Below, in pieces: positions 9,501 to 20,216 of a DNA stretch of 45,453 nt. The translations under genes were made by a program, and so were the position numbers. The stretch is from positions 5,441-50,893 of the forward strand of contig QAXH01005811.1 in the NCBI GenBank assembly GCA_004335635.1. The letters run 5' to 3'. How positions within the stretch are numbered: position 1 is the first letter of the stretch; each line of letters starts with the position of its first letter. Under the pieces are notes generated by a model, which was given only the letters and a program-made list of their open reading frames with translations, made no database searches and had not been told where the DNA came from. Origin of the DNA: Chloromonas sp. AAM2. Its lineage: Eukaryota > Chlorophyta > Chlorophyceae > Chlamydomonadales > Chlamydomonadaceae.

Positions 9501-12500
9501 CGGGTTTGAAACGTGTTGAGGCATGGTGGCAGTTGGCATTTCTACTGCTAGCAGCTGGCATTTGTTGGTTTACGTGACGGTAATGACGAGTGGTTCCACA
9601 GACATGTAATTAGTCAGCTATCTTGCCAAAATCAAATGCAAAGCCACAGCCGACTGTCTTGACCAGGCCGGCTTATGCTGGTGTAGCTGGTTCAAGCAAG
9701 CGCCATATGAGAACTGTATGCCACTGCTCAACAGCACCCCACAGGCGATACCGCTTGCCACAGTGTTGGGGACTCGCGTGCGCCCCTCGCCTCCCCTGGT
9801 TAACCACAATGTCTGAGGGCACGCCTGGTGAAGGCAACCTCTCAGGCAGATGTTGAAGGCAACCTCTCAGGCAGGGTTTGCCTCGAGGAACACAACAGGG
9901 CGAAAGGGTTCGTTGCCCTGACCCTGAGCCTCTTGCTGCCCTAGGGAGTTGGCTCTGTGATCAGACTCCATCCGTCTTTTCGCTTTTTTCCCAAACCCTT
10001 CTCACCCGCGTCGCCCTGCATCGTATTCTTCAAGTATGGGTGCTGCATTTGCTATTTGCTGCGGATCCTATTTTTGGCTAGGTCCAATGACTGGACGTCG
10101 TCATGATCCTTCCCTACCCGTGCTGCCCTGCATTCTCCAGTAGTGCAGCTGGCCATCCCCCAGGCCCACCAGCAGGTAGGGCACCTCCTCAAAGCACCAC
10201 ATCATGATGCTGCACGCAACAGGCGAACACAGTGCACGAAGATATGCCGAGCGTACTGAAATGCCGAGCATGCAAGCAGCACCGTCAGTCACAGGCGCTT
10301 CATCTGTATGCTCACAATGTCCATGCTGCTGACCGGCCTGTAGACTTTGCTACCAGTTCGCCTTTGCAGGGCCTCGTCAGTTCGGATAAGTACAGTTTTG
10401 ATAAGCAAGGGCCGTGTTGTGAGCGTGCCTCACCTTCTTGGTATGACCTCTCCCCCCAGCTGCTGTGTGGTGACCAGCTGCAGCTCGCACCCGCCCGCGC
10501 CCTGCTGTACGGCGAACAGCTGCACCGCCATGTCCCATGTGCCCACGGCTACACAGCCGCAGCGCAGCGGGTCCGCACCTGCACACACACGTGACCCCAG
10601 AATGGTTGGGCACACACACGTGACCCCAGAATGGTTGGGCACACACACGTGACCCCAGAATGGTTGGGCACACACACNNNNNNNNNNNNNNNNNNNNNNN
10701 NNNNNNNNNNNNNNNNNNNNNNNNNNNNNNNNNNNNNNNNNNNNNNNNNNNNNNNNNNNNNNNNNNNNNNNNNNNNNNNNNNNNNNNNNNNNNNNNNNNN
10801 NNNNNNNNNNNNNNNCACACACGTGACCCCAGAATGGTTGGGCACACACACGTGACCCCAGAATGGTTGGGCACACACACGTGACCCCAGAATGATTGGG
10901 CACACACACGTGACGTCAATTGATCGGAGGTCCGGAGACAGGGTCACTTCGAGTTCAGGTGTGCAAGTTTAGGCAGGGCTCGAGCATATCAGATGCAAGC
11001 TAGATCCAGCCGGAGAACTCGGCTGAAGCTGAGGGCTGGAGTCTGCTAGGAAGTGCAAATGCAGCCTGATATTCATGACATTCATTTAATCCATTTGAAT
11101 TAAAAATAACTATCAAGAAAGACACAAATATAACTGAAACTGAAAATAGACACAGATCTATTTTAGATGCATCAAACAATTGTAAAGTGAGTTATCAACT
11201 GTCGCCTGCCTGTGGGTGTGACATCCAGGCACGCCACCTCCCCTGACACCGTGACCGATGCCTGCTCGGTGATGCCCTGCTGGGTGACCTCCAACAGCTT
11301 CAACCGACCTCCCCGAGAGGCAACAGCCACCTGAAAGGGACGTTGCACAGGTCATTGAGACATTTGAAGCACGACCTGACCTGGTCAGCACACCAAACAG
11401 CTCTTAGTCCAAGCGCACACGAAGGACGTCATGCTGGTTCACGGGGTGTGAATGATGGCCCCAGTAGGAGGTCATAGAGGCTGTCACGTTTGGGTTTAAA
11501 CGTGCCTCACACGTGGGTATGGCGCTCTACACAACAAAACACTGTCTGCGTTCCCTCCACACAACAAAATTCCAGTCTCAGCCCATCACTTGACAAACCT
11601 GTACCAGAGCCTCACCCGTGGGCCTTTGCCACACTGTGCCAAGCAATCTTCTTTCGTATGAGATATGTGAAAGACAAACTTTGTCTTACAATGAACGTGA
11701 CAGCGAAACTACATCAAACCCAGGCTGACCTGGGTGCCGTTGCCTGCTGCCACGTCCAGTTGCCCGTCCTCTGCCCGCCACTCGCACTCCATCACGCCGC
11801 TGTCAATGGCTATAGCGCGCACACCCGCTGGAGTGACCTGCAGGGAAAAAGTCACCGCTCAGATGTATGGCGCCAGAAAACCAACTGCACATTGTGTGTT
11901 CAGTTGCAAGCGCGTCCGCCCAAGCCCGAGCATGAGGTTTGTCAACCCCTTGGTCATGCCAGTGCACATGGTGTTCACCCACACGTTACAGGTTTCATGA
12001 GTTGCAGGCCTTCTGTTATGATTCTTGCTTGCCTACCCACCTGCTTCCCCACGCCGCAGACCTGAGCGTTCCAGCCTCACCTGCATTATCCTGTCCGTGG
12101 CGCTGTTCCCGCACCACAGCGTGAGCGCATTGGACTCAAACCCCGGGAGCTCCGCCTCATCAAGCTCCTCATCCTGCAGCCAGCGGGAGACAAATGAAAA
12201 GAGAAAACTAAGTAAACAAGAAAGAAGACAGCACGCCGCAAACACCCGCAAAACAGGTGAAAGCTTGTTGTCTCGATTATGAGGAAGTTGGACCTCCAAG
12301 TGATTGTCAGACAGGAGGATGATTGTACTTGTGAGCAACGTTGTAGTATCATGGTTTTCTCCTTGCTCGGTTTTCAACTCCAGTCAGCGACATGAGAGGA
12401 GAAGCAGATCCTCTCACCTGACTCATGGCCAGTATGCGCGACTCCCCCACGAATGTGAGCACCAGGTACTTGTGGTGCTGGGCATCCCAGGACGAGCGAA

Positions 12501-15500
12501 GGCTCCACAGACCCTGCAACGGGCAAGGAACGGACAACACCTCTGAGCGCCTGTCAGCGCAGTGTGAGTGAGAAGGGGAGGTCTACAACGGCCTGGACAT
12601 GCAGGTGCTAGTGCCTGTGGCAGTAGGGCCTGCCGAAGTGTCTGCGTAAAGGTCGTACCTAGCCGATGCCCCCTGATAACCATAGTGGAGTGGAGTTCAC
12701 CAGGGCCTTTGACATGCAGATGCTACAGGCAGCAGGGCCTGCTTTGCTATGTGTGCAAAGGTCATCCCTGACAGCCACCAACATCCATTGATCTGTTCTG
12801 AATAGTATCGTATGTGCTAGTGCCAGTGCCATTGAATAACCTGCTCACCCTGATTCCTGTGAGCTCGATGGACGCCTGTTCGTTGATGCCCACTCCGTTG
12901 CGCACCACCCTGAGCGATCCGTCACTGAGCGTCCCGCTGCAGCACACAAGCTGCCCCTGACCCTGTCGGTCCAGGTCCATCACAGAGAAGTCCACTATGG
13001 GGCCGAGGTTGGGCCACGTCTCAAGCACCTGTCAGGGTACCACCACCGGTCATGCTTACAACCAGCCATCGCACAGTATCTGGGGAGTCTGACGGCGCGA
13101 GTCTTGGTTTTTCATGGGCTTGAGTTTGGGGTGTTCTGGTTGGGACGACCTGAAATCGATGCTGTCCAAACAAAAGTAGTTCACTACCTCGCACTCCAAA
13201 ACGATGCTGCTTTCATGCGGGATAAGCACAAATACAGATGGAGGAAATCCTGCGTGTACAACATAACGCCGTTATAGGGCCTATACCTGTATGTAGTTCT
13301 TAGGCGCTGCTGGGTCCGGTGGGTTTGCATGCAGCCTGACCAGCTGCGAGTCGCCCTGACGGCTGCCCACAAACAGCACGCCGTCATCCAGATAGCTCAG
13401 GCTGCTGGCAGAGCTGGTGCGACCTGGGAGACGGTGGGGATAGCGTGGTATGGACCTGATGTGGCTGACAACACGTGGGGTGTGATCGTGGTGTATGTAT
13501 TTGCGCCTTTGTAACGTCCCACCAGTGGAAAAGAAGATGGCGTAAGCATCAACTTCGCCATACTCAATGTGTAAAAGCACGCCTTCAACAAACAAATTGA
13601 GCGGATGACTATGAAATGGCTTGCTGTGGTGTGATGATGGTGAGGCGAAGTTGAGTTCTGGGTCAGTTGACGTGCAATTGTGTTAGAATGAGCATTCCAG
13701 TCAATGGGCTGGCAAGAATAGCGAAACGAATGCGTGTGTTTTGCAGAGCAATCAACCAGCTGCACATGCGCTTCAGGACCTTTCCCGCTCACCCACAATC
13801 TCCAGCTTGAGTCCCGTGACCTTGTTGCCCTGATGGGCCAGCACTAGGATGTACATCACACCCTGCACAGCACACACACACGTTCACAAGCACAAGTTGT
13901 CAGTTTGATATGCAGCATGATTGGCAAAGTGCCCAGAATTGCAATCAATTGAATGGCAGATTACGCACAGTCCTGGCAAAGCACACTCAGGACGCACTTA
14001 GTGCAAGTGTACTTGGCGACCTGTCGACTATACGGAGTGCTCAAACACTGGGCGACACAAAACAGCTATGCACGGTTACCGAGTGCATGTCTTTGACCAT
14101 CCATTGACGATGAAAAAAATGAATTGGACGGATTTACCACCAACTCATTGCCACTTGTGACGGCGGCACATTGACTGCCAGTCAAACACATGTTCAACGA
14201 ATGATGATTTGCCTCAGATGAACACAACACACACCTGGTTGTCTGACAGCAGCACACGCGAGCCATCCACGTCGATGCGCCCCCATGCCTTGAGTATGCA
14301 GGGCTTGAGAGGCACAATCTTCGGCTCCACCCCCTTGGGCCCCACGTACATGATGCTCTGCTCGCCCAGCGCTAACACACCTGCGCTCAAATCCAGGTGA
14401 TGACGGGGATTTGGACTTGGCGCCAGCAGTCCTTTGCAATGTGTGTGTGATAATGATCTACGTGCAGCTTGAGGACGGCCAAGAGACTGTAGCTTGCCAC
14501 CTAGACCGAGGGCCTTCAGCCGGGGCTGAACCGTTCGACTTGTTGAATGCCACAGATATGAAAAGACAGTCTCTCACTCACTCACCTCCCAAAGGCGCAG
14601 GCACAGGCGCCAGCAGGCTCGTCCCGGGGTCAAGGTCGTGCCTGGTATAGCTGCCTGTATACTCCACCAAATCCTGTAGTGGAAACGTGTACATGTGAGT
14701 GTGACTGTACGCAGTGTATGCAGACAAGCGTTGACGATTGTATCGAGAGGGATTAGTGCATGATGTGCAGAGGCTGTAACCTTTGAGGTCAGGGCAGGAG
14801 CATTTGCATGCAGACGTGTGAAACCGCAACCACAAGTATGGCAAAGTCCGCTGCCACTACCCCGTTCGTCCACACTGCACATTGCCTGTGAATGCAGCCC
14901 CCGTAGCTCACTGCCTCTGGAACATTAGTGTAGCCTGCTGGCCCGTCAATGCCGTGGTTGTCATTCCAATGCCTGCACTTTTGATTTCCTTTGCCCACAT
15001 TTTAAACGATGGGCACCCACCTTCCGCTTACCTTTTCCTTTATGGATACCTCATACGCCTTCAGATGCCGTGCATGCTTAGAGTCCTGGTACAACACAGC
15101 AATGGTGGGGTGGTGGCAACCTGTGTACAAAGACAGACACTTAGCACTTGGCTGCAGGCTGCGAATTGTGAGATCTCCGACGGCGGCTGCCCTGCTTCAT
15201 GGTGCAGCCGACGATGTATCCTGTCTGGCATGTGCCAGTCCCCCTTCGCCATACAACACCCAGACATTGTACCATCGTGCATGAACCAGGGCGCAATTCC
15301 ACGTAAGCCAGGGCCCAGCCACTGCGTCTTGTAACATGCCTTGTGGAGCCATGCACACGCACCGTGCAGCATGACTATGTCGATGACCTCCAGCTCGTCC
15401 AGGCGAGTGTTGAAGGCTTCGCTCAATCGCCCGGTGTTCATGTCCATGGGAATGACCTGCAACGCGGCAAGCCATCAGCCCATTGATGCGCACAACTTGG

Positions 15501-17075
15501 GTTGCACGTGTTTCTGCTCTAACTGTACGACATACGTGCCTCTCAAATTGTAAGCCAGAGTTGAAGTGTGGATCCTGGCCCAGCCAAAGGGGCAACAAAG
15601 ACAAGAGCTGGACGCCATTCACGCCAATGAGCAGAAACATGCGTGGAGTTCTATTGAAGTGCGCCTAGCGCATGGTACGCTATGTCAACGGACAACCTCA
15701 TGCAGATCTGTGCCACAGGACTTGAAAGTGTGGCTCCTCGGTTCCAAGCCTGGAGCCAGACTATAGCAGACAGGAAATGACTGGTACTTGTGATGCCCCA
15801 TTTGCTAGGCTATGCCACTGTATAAGGCGTAGGGTGCCTTCACTCCCGCTGCCAACCTGGGGCTAAGCCCACTGCACCACACCTTGAACATGCCATCATA
15901 GAGCTGCAGTCCGATGCATCGGCACAGCGGGTCAATAACTGCCAACTGCCCGTTGTCACATGGTCGGCCCACTGTGTCACGTGCATCACCCAAAGATAGG
16001 GTGTCCACCTCCCCTGCGCAGCACCACAAGCAAATAAGCTATGCGGTGTCTGGGGAAGCATGCACAGCGGCAGGGGCGCCGTCTGATACCAGAAGAAGTA
16101 TCAGTATTGCCGCAGCAGCCACAGCTATAGCGTCCACAGTAGCTTCATCAATACACCATTTGAATTGCAGCATCCGCCATGCAAATTTCTGTGCTCTGGT
16201 ATAATTGTGCTTGGGTCCCAGTGAACTTGACTGTATGCACGCATCGCTGATGATGATGCTGGCTGGCACTTAGCGCTCTTATATTTGCTGCGTGCAGTAC
16301 CTGACTCTGGTGATTCACAAACTGTAGACAACTGTTGCACCTTGATGCCCACTTCTGTGCTACTGGCCCCACTCACGTGTTGTGGCATTGAACTGCAAGA
16401 CGCAGTACTTGTACTTCTCAAGCAGCACGAAGAGCAAGTCGTGCTTCAGGTTCTGTAATCAGGCAGAGCAGGAGCAGAGTACAGCGTGCGTGTTCAATGT
16501 GCGGCACCCTCCGCCAGTCACCATTGGTTGCTGTTCAGTTTGCACCAGTGAATGTTCTACGGCTGTTTATAAAACTATCATTACAATCAGGCACGGTAAG
16601 CTCAGTTTGGCTTGGCCCGTGCGACTGCGCTTGACTGCCTTTGAACCACCCAGGCATGTGCCCACCTTTGGCCTGAACAGTTGCACATCTGAGATACGCC
16701 CATAGATAGGCACGTCCAGTACGGCCTGCAGAGTGTTTGCAACTTAACCACCGTTTGACATGTTTGAAGCGTGGGCTGTAAACGTCAGGTCAGCATCAAA
16801 GGCAGCACCCCACACACCTCCAACCCTTGTGTTGTCGAGACATGCACCTCGAGCCGCGAAGACTTCCTGCATGTTCAAGGCAATAGCACATGTGAAGGCA
16901 AGGCAGTGACAGCATCAGCCAGCTTCAAAATGCATGATGCATCCATGATCACTCACGCCACGATTAGGTTCAAGTCATCCGGCCCAGTGAAGTGGCCCAC
17001 CACCGACTTGATTACAGCTGTGGGCCTGTGCGCTGTAACTACATAATTCAGCCCGCTGCTTGAGTCTATGTCCAT
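3440..17075 (-). CDS. DDB1: DDB1, damaged-DNA-binding protein 1 (CUL4 E3 ligase adaptor)
   Basis: DDB1 links substrate receptors (DCAFs) to CUL4 in a nuclear ubiquitin ligase acting in DNA repair and chromatin control. Exons (5' to 3', high to low): 17075-16957, 16866-16818, 16725-16666, 16452-16377, 16013-15883, 15456-15363, 15120-15032, 14673-14586, 14380-14235, 13862-13793, 13423-13287, 13028-12849, 12513-12418, 12173-12081, 11837-11730, 11330-11210, 10578-10434, 10209-10118, 9458-9241, 8837-8778, 8554-8417, 8138-7989, 7585-7505, 7183-7077, 6635-6549, 6045-5943, 5532-5395, 5065-4976, 4492-4400, 4071-3916, 3517-3440. All phases agree: 3393 nt, 1130 aa (human 1140, Arabidopsis 1088). Landmarks: [20 protein letters not shown] (residue 10), [92 protein letters not shown]-terminal VEELARLH. 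All three beta-propellers and the helical C-terminal domain are present. Exon 19 has about 20 extra Gly/Asn-rich residues. Confidence 0.98.
3701..3880. repeat. 45-bp minisatellite, 4 copies, in the last DDB1 intron
   Basis: Four tandem 45-bp units; the first differs from the others at two positions. On the DDB1 strand each unit contains the palindrome CTGCCTACTAGGCAG followed by GTGG, resembling a splice acceptor with a branch-point-like TACTA. The array fills nearly half of the intron between exons 30 and 31. Confidence 0.95.
6081..6183. repeat. 46-bp direct repeat, 2 copies, in DDB1 intron 25
   Basis: The stretch starting ttgcccccggtaacatttgt at 6081 recurs at 6138 (offset 57 bp), identical over about 46 bp, with an 11-bp spacer. 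Confidence 0.9.
6484..6522. repeat. (TC)n(AC)n compound microsatellite in DDB1 intron 25
   Basis: A TC run passes directly into an AC run. On the transcribed strand it reads GT-rich then GA-rich, so it is not the polypyrimidine tract of a DDB1 acceptor. Confidence 0.95.
10582..10913. repeat. 29-bp minisatellite in DDB1 intron 16, broken by an assembly gap
   Basis: Units of 29 bp containing CACGTGACCCCAGAATGGTT repeat on both sides of the N run (3.3 copies before, 3.4 after), so the true copy number is unknown. Every unit carries the palindrome CACGTG. The array starts 3 bases from exon 17, and its terminal sequence supplies the GT-rich stretch before the exon 17 acceptor on the minus strand. 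Confidence 0.95.
10678..10815. other. Assembly gap (138 N)
   Basis: A run of N flanked on both sides by the same 29-bp repeat, the typical signature of a collapsed tandem array. It is intronic and does not affect the DDB1 coding model. Confidence 0.99.
11202..11209 (-). other. GC splice donor after DDB1 exon 16
   Basis: Exon 16 ends ...CACCCACAG on the minus strand and the intron then begins GCAGGC. The next exon needs one carried-over base (phase 1), which only this GC donor supplies. The nearest GT (within GAT|GTCACA) gives phase 0 and shifts the frame. The resulting junction [13 protein letters not shown] aligns with DDB1 (DITPLG...SPLCAIG). Confidence 0.75.
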
Positions 17076-17332
17076 CGTGCTCCAACTAGGGCTTTGCTGC
17101 TGCCTCACAGATCAACACGCCGCAGCCCTGAAACGCTCAGACAATCATGTTCGCGCAGCGAACATCCAACACCAAGGAATTGCTGCCGATGGTCCCGTCA
17201 CCTCACATGCGCAGAGTTTCAAATGCGGTTACTGGACCGGGTTGGAATGCCTTGCAAAGGTGCTCTTACAGACAGAAAGTGTGCACATTTCATGCGTTGA
17301 CTGCTGACAAGTGTGCATCACACGGCTACGCA
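17076..17332. promoter_or_regulatory. Shared divergent promoter region (DDB1 / secreted protein)
   Basis: Only 257 bp separate the DDB1 start codon (17075, minus) from the first ATG of the secreted-protein gene (17333, plus). Both 5' UTRs and core promoters must fit here or overlap. No TATA box or other named element was recognised. Confidence 0.5.
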
Positions 17333-19662
17333 ATGATGTGGTGGGTAATGGCACACACAGCCATACTGAGCTGCGTGCTATCTGCTCCTTATATTGAGGC
17401 AGCTGCTGGCCTAGGTACAACATCACATGCCAAATGGCAAGCAGAGACGGTCGTGCCAGAAAAGCCAACCGATTGCTTACAATCCAGCAACACTGGGCAG
17501 CTGACTCTCTGCTTGAGGAAATACATCCGGCCAGCAGGAAGCAATGCAACCCCTTTGTTGGATGCAGGTGAGCAGGCAAACCAGCTATTTCCTAACACCG
17601 GCATGGAAGACATACCACCGTCTGTCAGTAGATGTGATGCAACAAGACACACTTGCCAGGCGTGTTGCCGTATTGTCATTGTATGCCATCTTGTGCGCTT
17701 CAATTTCGATAGTGCGTGATCACGTGCTTGCCTCTCATGGTGTCATTGTGTCATTTTGCGTGCTTCCATCCCCAGGTGAACGTCAGGCATTAGAGTCCCT
17801 GGTTTTGAGCATGCTTGCCAGCCCCCAGGCCTGTGCAGATGGCCGGTTGCCTTTGCCACCCCAGCTAGCCCACATGGCCTTGTCACGTTTCCCTCCAGCC
17901 CCACGGAAGGGGGAGCTGGTCAGCTGCGTGCTACTGGAGCACACTATCACACAGGAGGGATGGTACCGAAAGGTAGCTGATAGGTGTAGGTTTCCGTGGT
18001 TTAGTCCAGGAACATACGAAGAAGAACGGATGTCAGTGCATGACTCTGTGGCATCGCAGCTGTCTGTGCATTACTCTGCCAACATCCTGACTGGACTGAT
18101 GGTGGATAAGCAGCCTCCTTTTTTGAATTCATCACACGGTGCTGTTCTGCAGGGTTGGGGGTTCCTAGCCGTCCGCTTGCACCACCCCGCACACTGGCCC
18201 CAGCCCCTACCATCCCCTTCCGGCACCAGCAGCCGCAGCCCCCCGTTCGTGCTCCACCTGGCCTCTCCACACCCAATCGCAGATGGGACAGACATTGACC
18301 TACAGGCTGCAGCCATCTATGTCAGTGTCCCTGCCACACTGACACTGGTTGTGTCAGGCCACCACCGACAGGCTAGCACAACAGACAGCACATGCGAGCC
18401 GGGCCACCCCATATCAGATCCGCCCTACAACACACACGACATGGTCACAATTGTCAGCCAGGCCACGGCTCACTGGACGCAGCAGGACACCATGAGTCGT
18501 GGCAGCAGCAGTAGGGTCAGGCCTGAGCTGGGGAAGGCTGCCTGGCGACGGCAGACGCTCGCTGAGCATGGTAGAGTGACTGGGTCTACGTGTGCCACAC
18601 GTGCAATGTGGATGCAGTTGCATGGAAAGGCGAACACATCCTGTCCATCCAGCATGGTGGGTTTGCCTGGGCAGAGCTTGTCATGGTTGTCGTGGTTGCC
18701 GTGGTCTCAGCAACTTGGCACAGGAGCTGTACGCAATACAAGCACTTCGCAGACTTGCCACGCTTCACACTTGATACATGGGCTGCCCTGTCTTTGTGAT
18801 GACTTGCCACACTGATTGCCAGCTCATATGCCGCTGTACTCAATGTTCCAACTCAATGTGCTGCCACTGTTGCTTGCTACTGTTCTTACATGAATTGTCA
18901 AGTGCTTGACTTGCCACACATGTCTTGCCGCAGTTATGCTGCTCTGCTTGATGCATGGACTGCTCGCAAACTGTCTTGCCAAAGTCTTAACGTGTAGCTT
19001 GAATAGCCTGACCGTGGTGGTTCTGCAGGTGTTCCTGTCGGCTGGGCTAAACAACGCCACTGGTCACACGCTGTATGCCGAGGACAGCGGCTCAGCAGTG
19101 GCGCAGTTAATGGGTGCACTGCGGATGCACGCTCCGGGCTGGGCAGTGCACACACCCGCCAGCCAGCAGGTGCGCAATCCTGGAGTGTACAAACCCAACC
19201 CCTCAATGCACATTCTTCTAACTCACAGCCCGCCATGTGCCGCCCCTGCATCAGCGACTCCCGTGCCCAGCAACAGTGCTCCTATTGAACTTGTCGCACA
19301 AGTCGCCCATGCCATCTATGGTGTCCTTACCTCAACAGCGCGGCCATACGACAACATGTCATAGGTCGCCAATGGCATGTGTGGTTGAAGCCAAGCAGCC
19401 ACACTCGCCTGAATTACTGTATTTGCATGCCATGCAGGGCGCAACATGCCCTTTGGTTGCCACAAGGAGTGTGGTTGGCCGGTTTTTAAACGGTGTTACC
19501 ATTAACAACAGCTGCTCTCAACCAGCTGGCCCAGATGACTTGCGCTACGCGCCTTGCGGAGGCACTTTTGTCCATGCTGAGCAGGCGCAGGAAGCACGTG
19601 ACATGGCCAGCTGGCCTGCGTGGGTGGCAGCTGTGCAGCATGCTATATCACGCCACTTGTGA
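17333..19662 (+). CDS. Predicted secreted protein of unrecognised family
   Basis: Exons: 17333-17567, 17776-17972, 18153-18656, 19029-19169, 19438-19662; phases agree, 433 aa. ATG 17333 is chosen because the next 25 residues form a signal-peptide-like segment (MMWWVMAHTAILSCVLSAP then YIEAAAG), although the frame stays open upstream to 17147. Ungapped features look enzyme-like: GWGFLAVRL (145), LASPHPIADGT (180-190), LVVSGHHRQAS (209-219), a conserved-looking SDPPYNTHDM (233-242), MQLHGKANTSC (298-308), VFLSAGLNN (313), VVGRFLNG (371-378) and FVHAEQ (404-409). Repeated His, Asp and Glu in such motifs suggest metal binding or hydrolysis, but I cannot name the family or reaction. It shares a divergent promoter region with DDB1 and lies 554 bp before COG7. 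Residues about 255-295 are low complexity and might hide a short intron. Confidence 0.75.
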
Positions 19663-20216
19663 TCCACTTTCATGACTGATTACATGTTTCTATTTCGTTC
19701 GCGCCTGCGCACTTCTTTGGCCTGTGGATCCCAAAGCACTGCAAATTTCAGACTTGTACTGCCGATCTTGGGCATGGCAATAATTTCAAAAGATATTCAT
19801 AAGATTGGATTCTTGCCTTGGCTGGCTGAAGTCTGGCTTTCTTTTTATACGGCTCGCCCTTTGCTTGGAGCGCCTGGAATACCTGTCTGTCCAGAGCTCC
19901 TCTTGCTTGAGTTGCGGCTGTAATGGATGGCCAGATAACCTTGGGAAAAAGCCTGGGCACAACAGGACTGAGCTCAAAAGGCAACTTTTGCATGTTTTGT
20001 GTGAACGTGTGGTACGTGTGTAAAACAGAAGACATTGTGAGTTGATGCCAGGTCGTGTACAGTGCATGGTCACAGGCACAGGCGAAGGAAAAGTTGGCCA
20101 CAGCTTTTGACAGGTCTCGATAGATCCGTAACCGCCCCGGTTATTTCTCAACTGTTGATCCCAGTTGAAAGCTTCTGGCAGTGTGTGTGCTGTTCAGGCA
20201 TGCCTCTTCGGCCACG
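19663..20216 (+). other. Intergenic region before COG7
   Basis: This holds the 3' UTR of the secreted-protein gene and the COG7 promoter and 5' UTR. I see no ORF, RNA gene or repeat. It also lacks the GTTTGCCAGTTCTGGGACA motif found after five other genes. An upstream ATG at 20200 opens a short overlapping frame just ahead of the COG7 start. Confidence 0.6.

Noticed and set aside
10377..10919. Cys/Val/Thr-rich ORFs spanning the N gap
   Set aside because: They are translations of the 29-bp minisatellite and the N run, antisense or intronic to DDB1.
17544..18815. 423-codon ORF read as one exon
   Set aside because: Only parts are coding. The stretch joins exons 2 and 3 of the secreted-protein gene through an intron (17973-18152) that happens to lack stops; phase and homology-like motifs support splicing.
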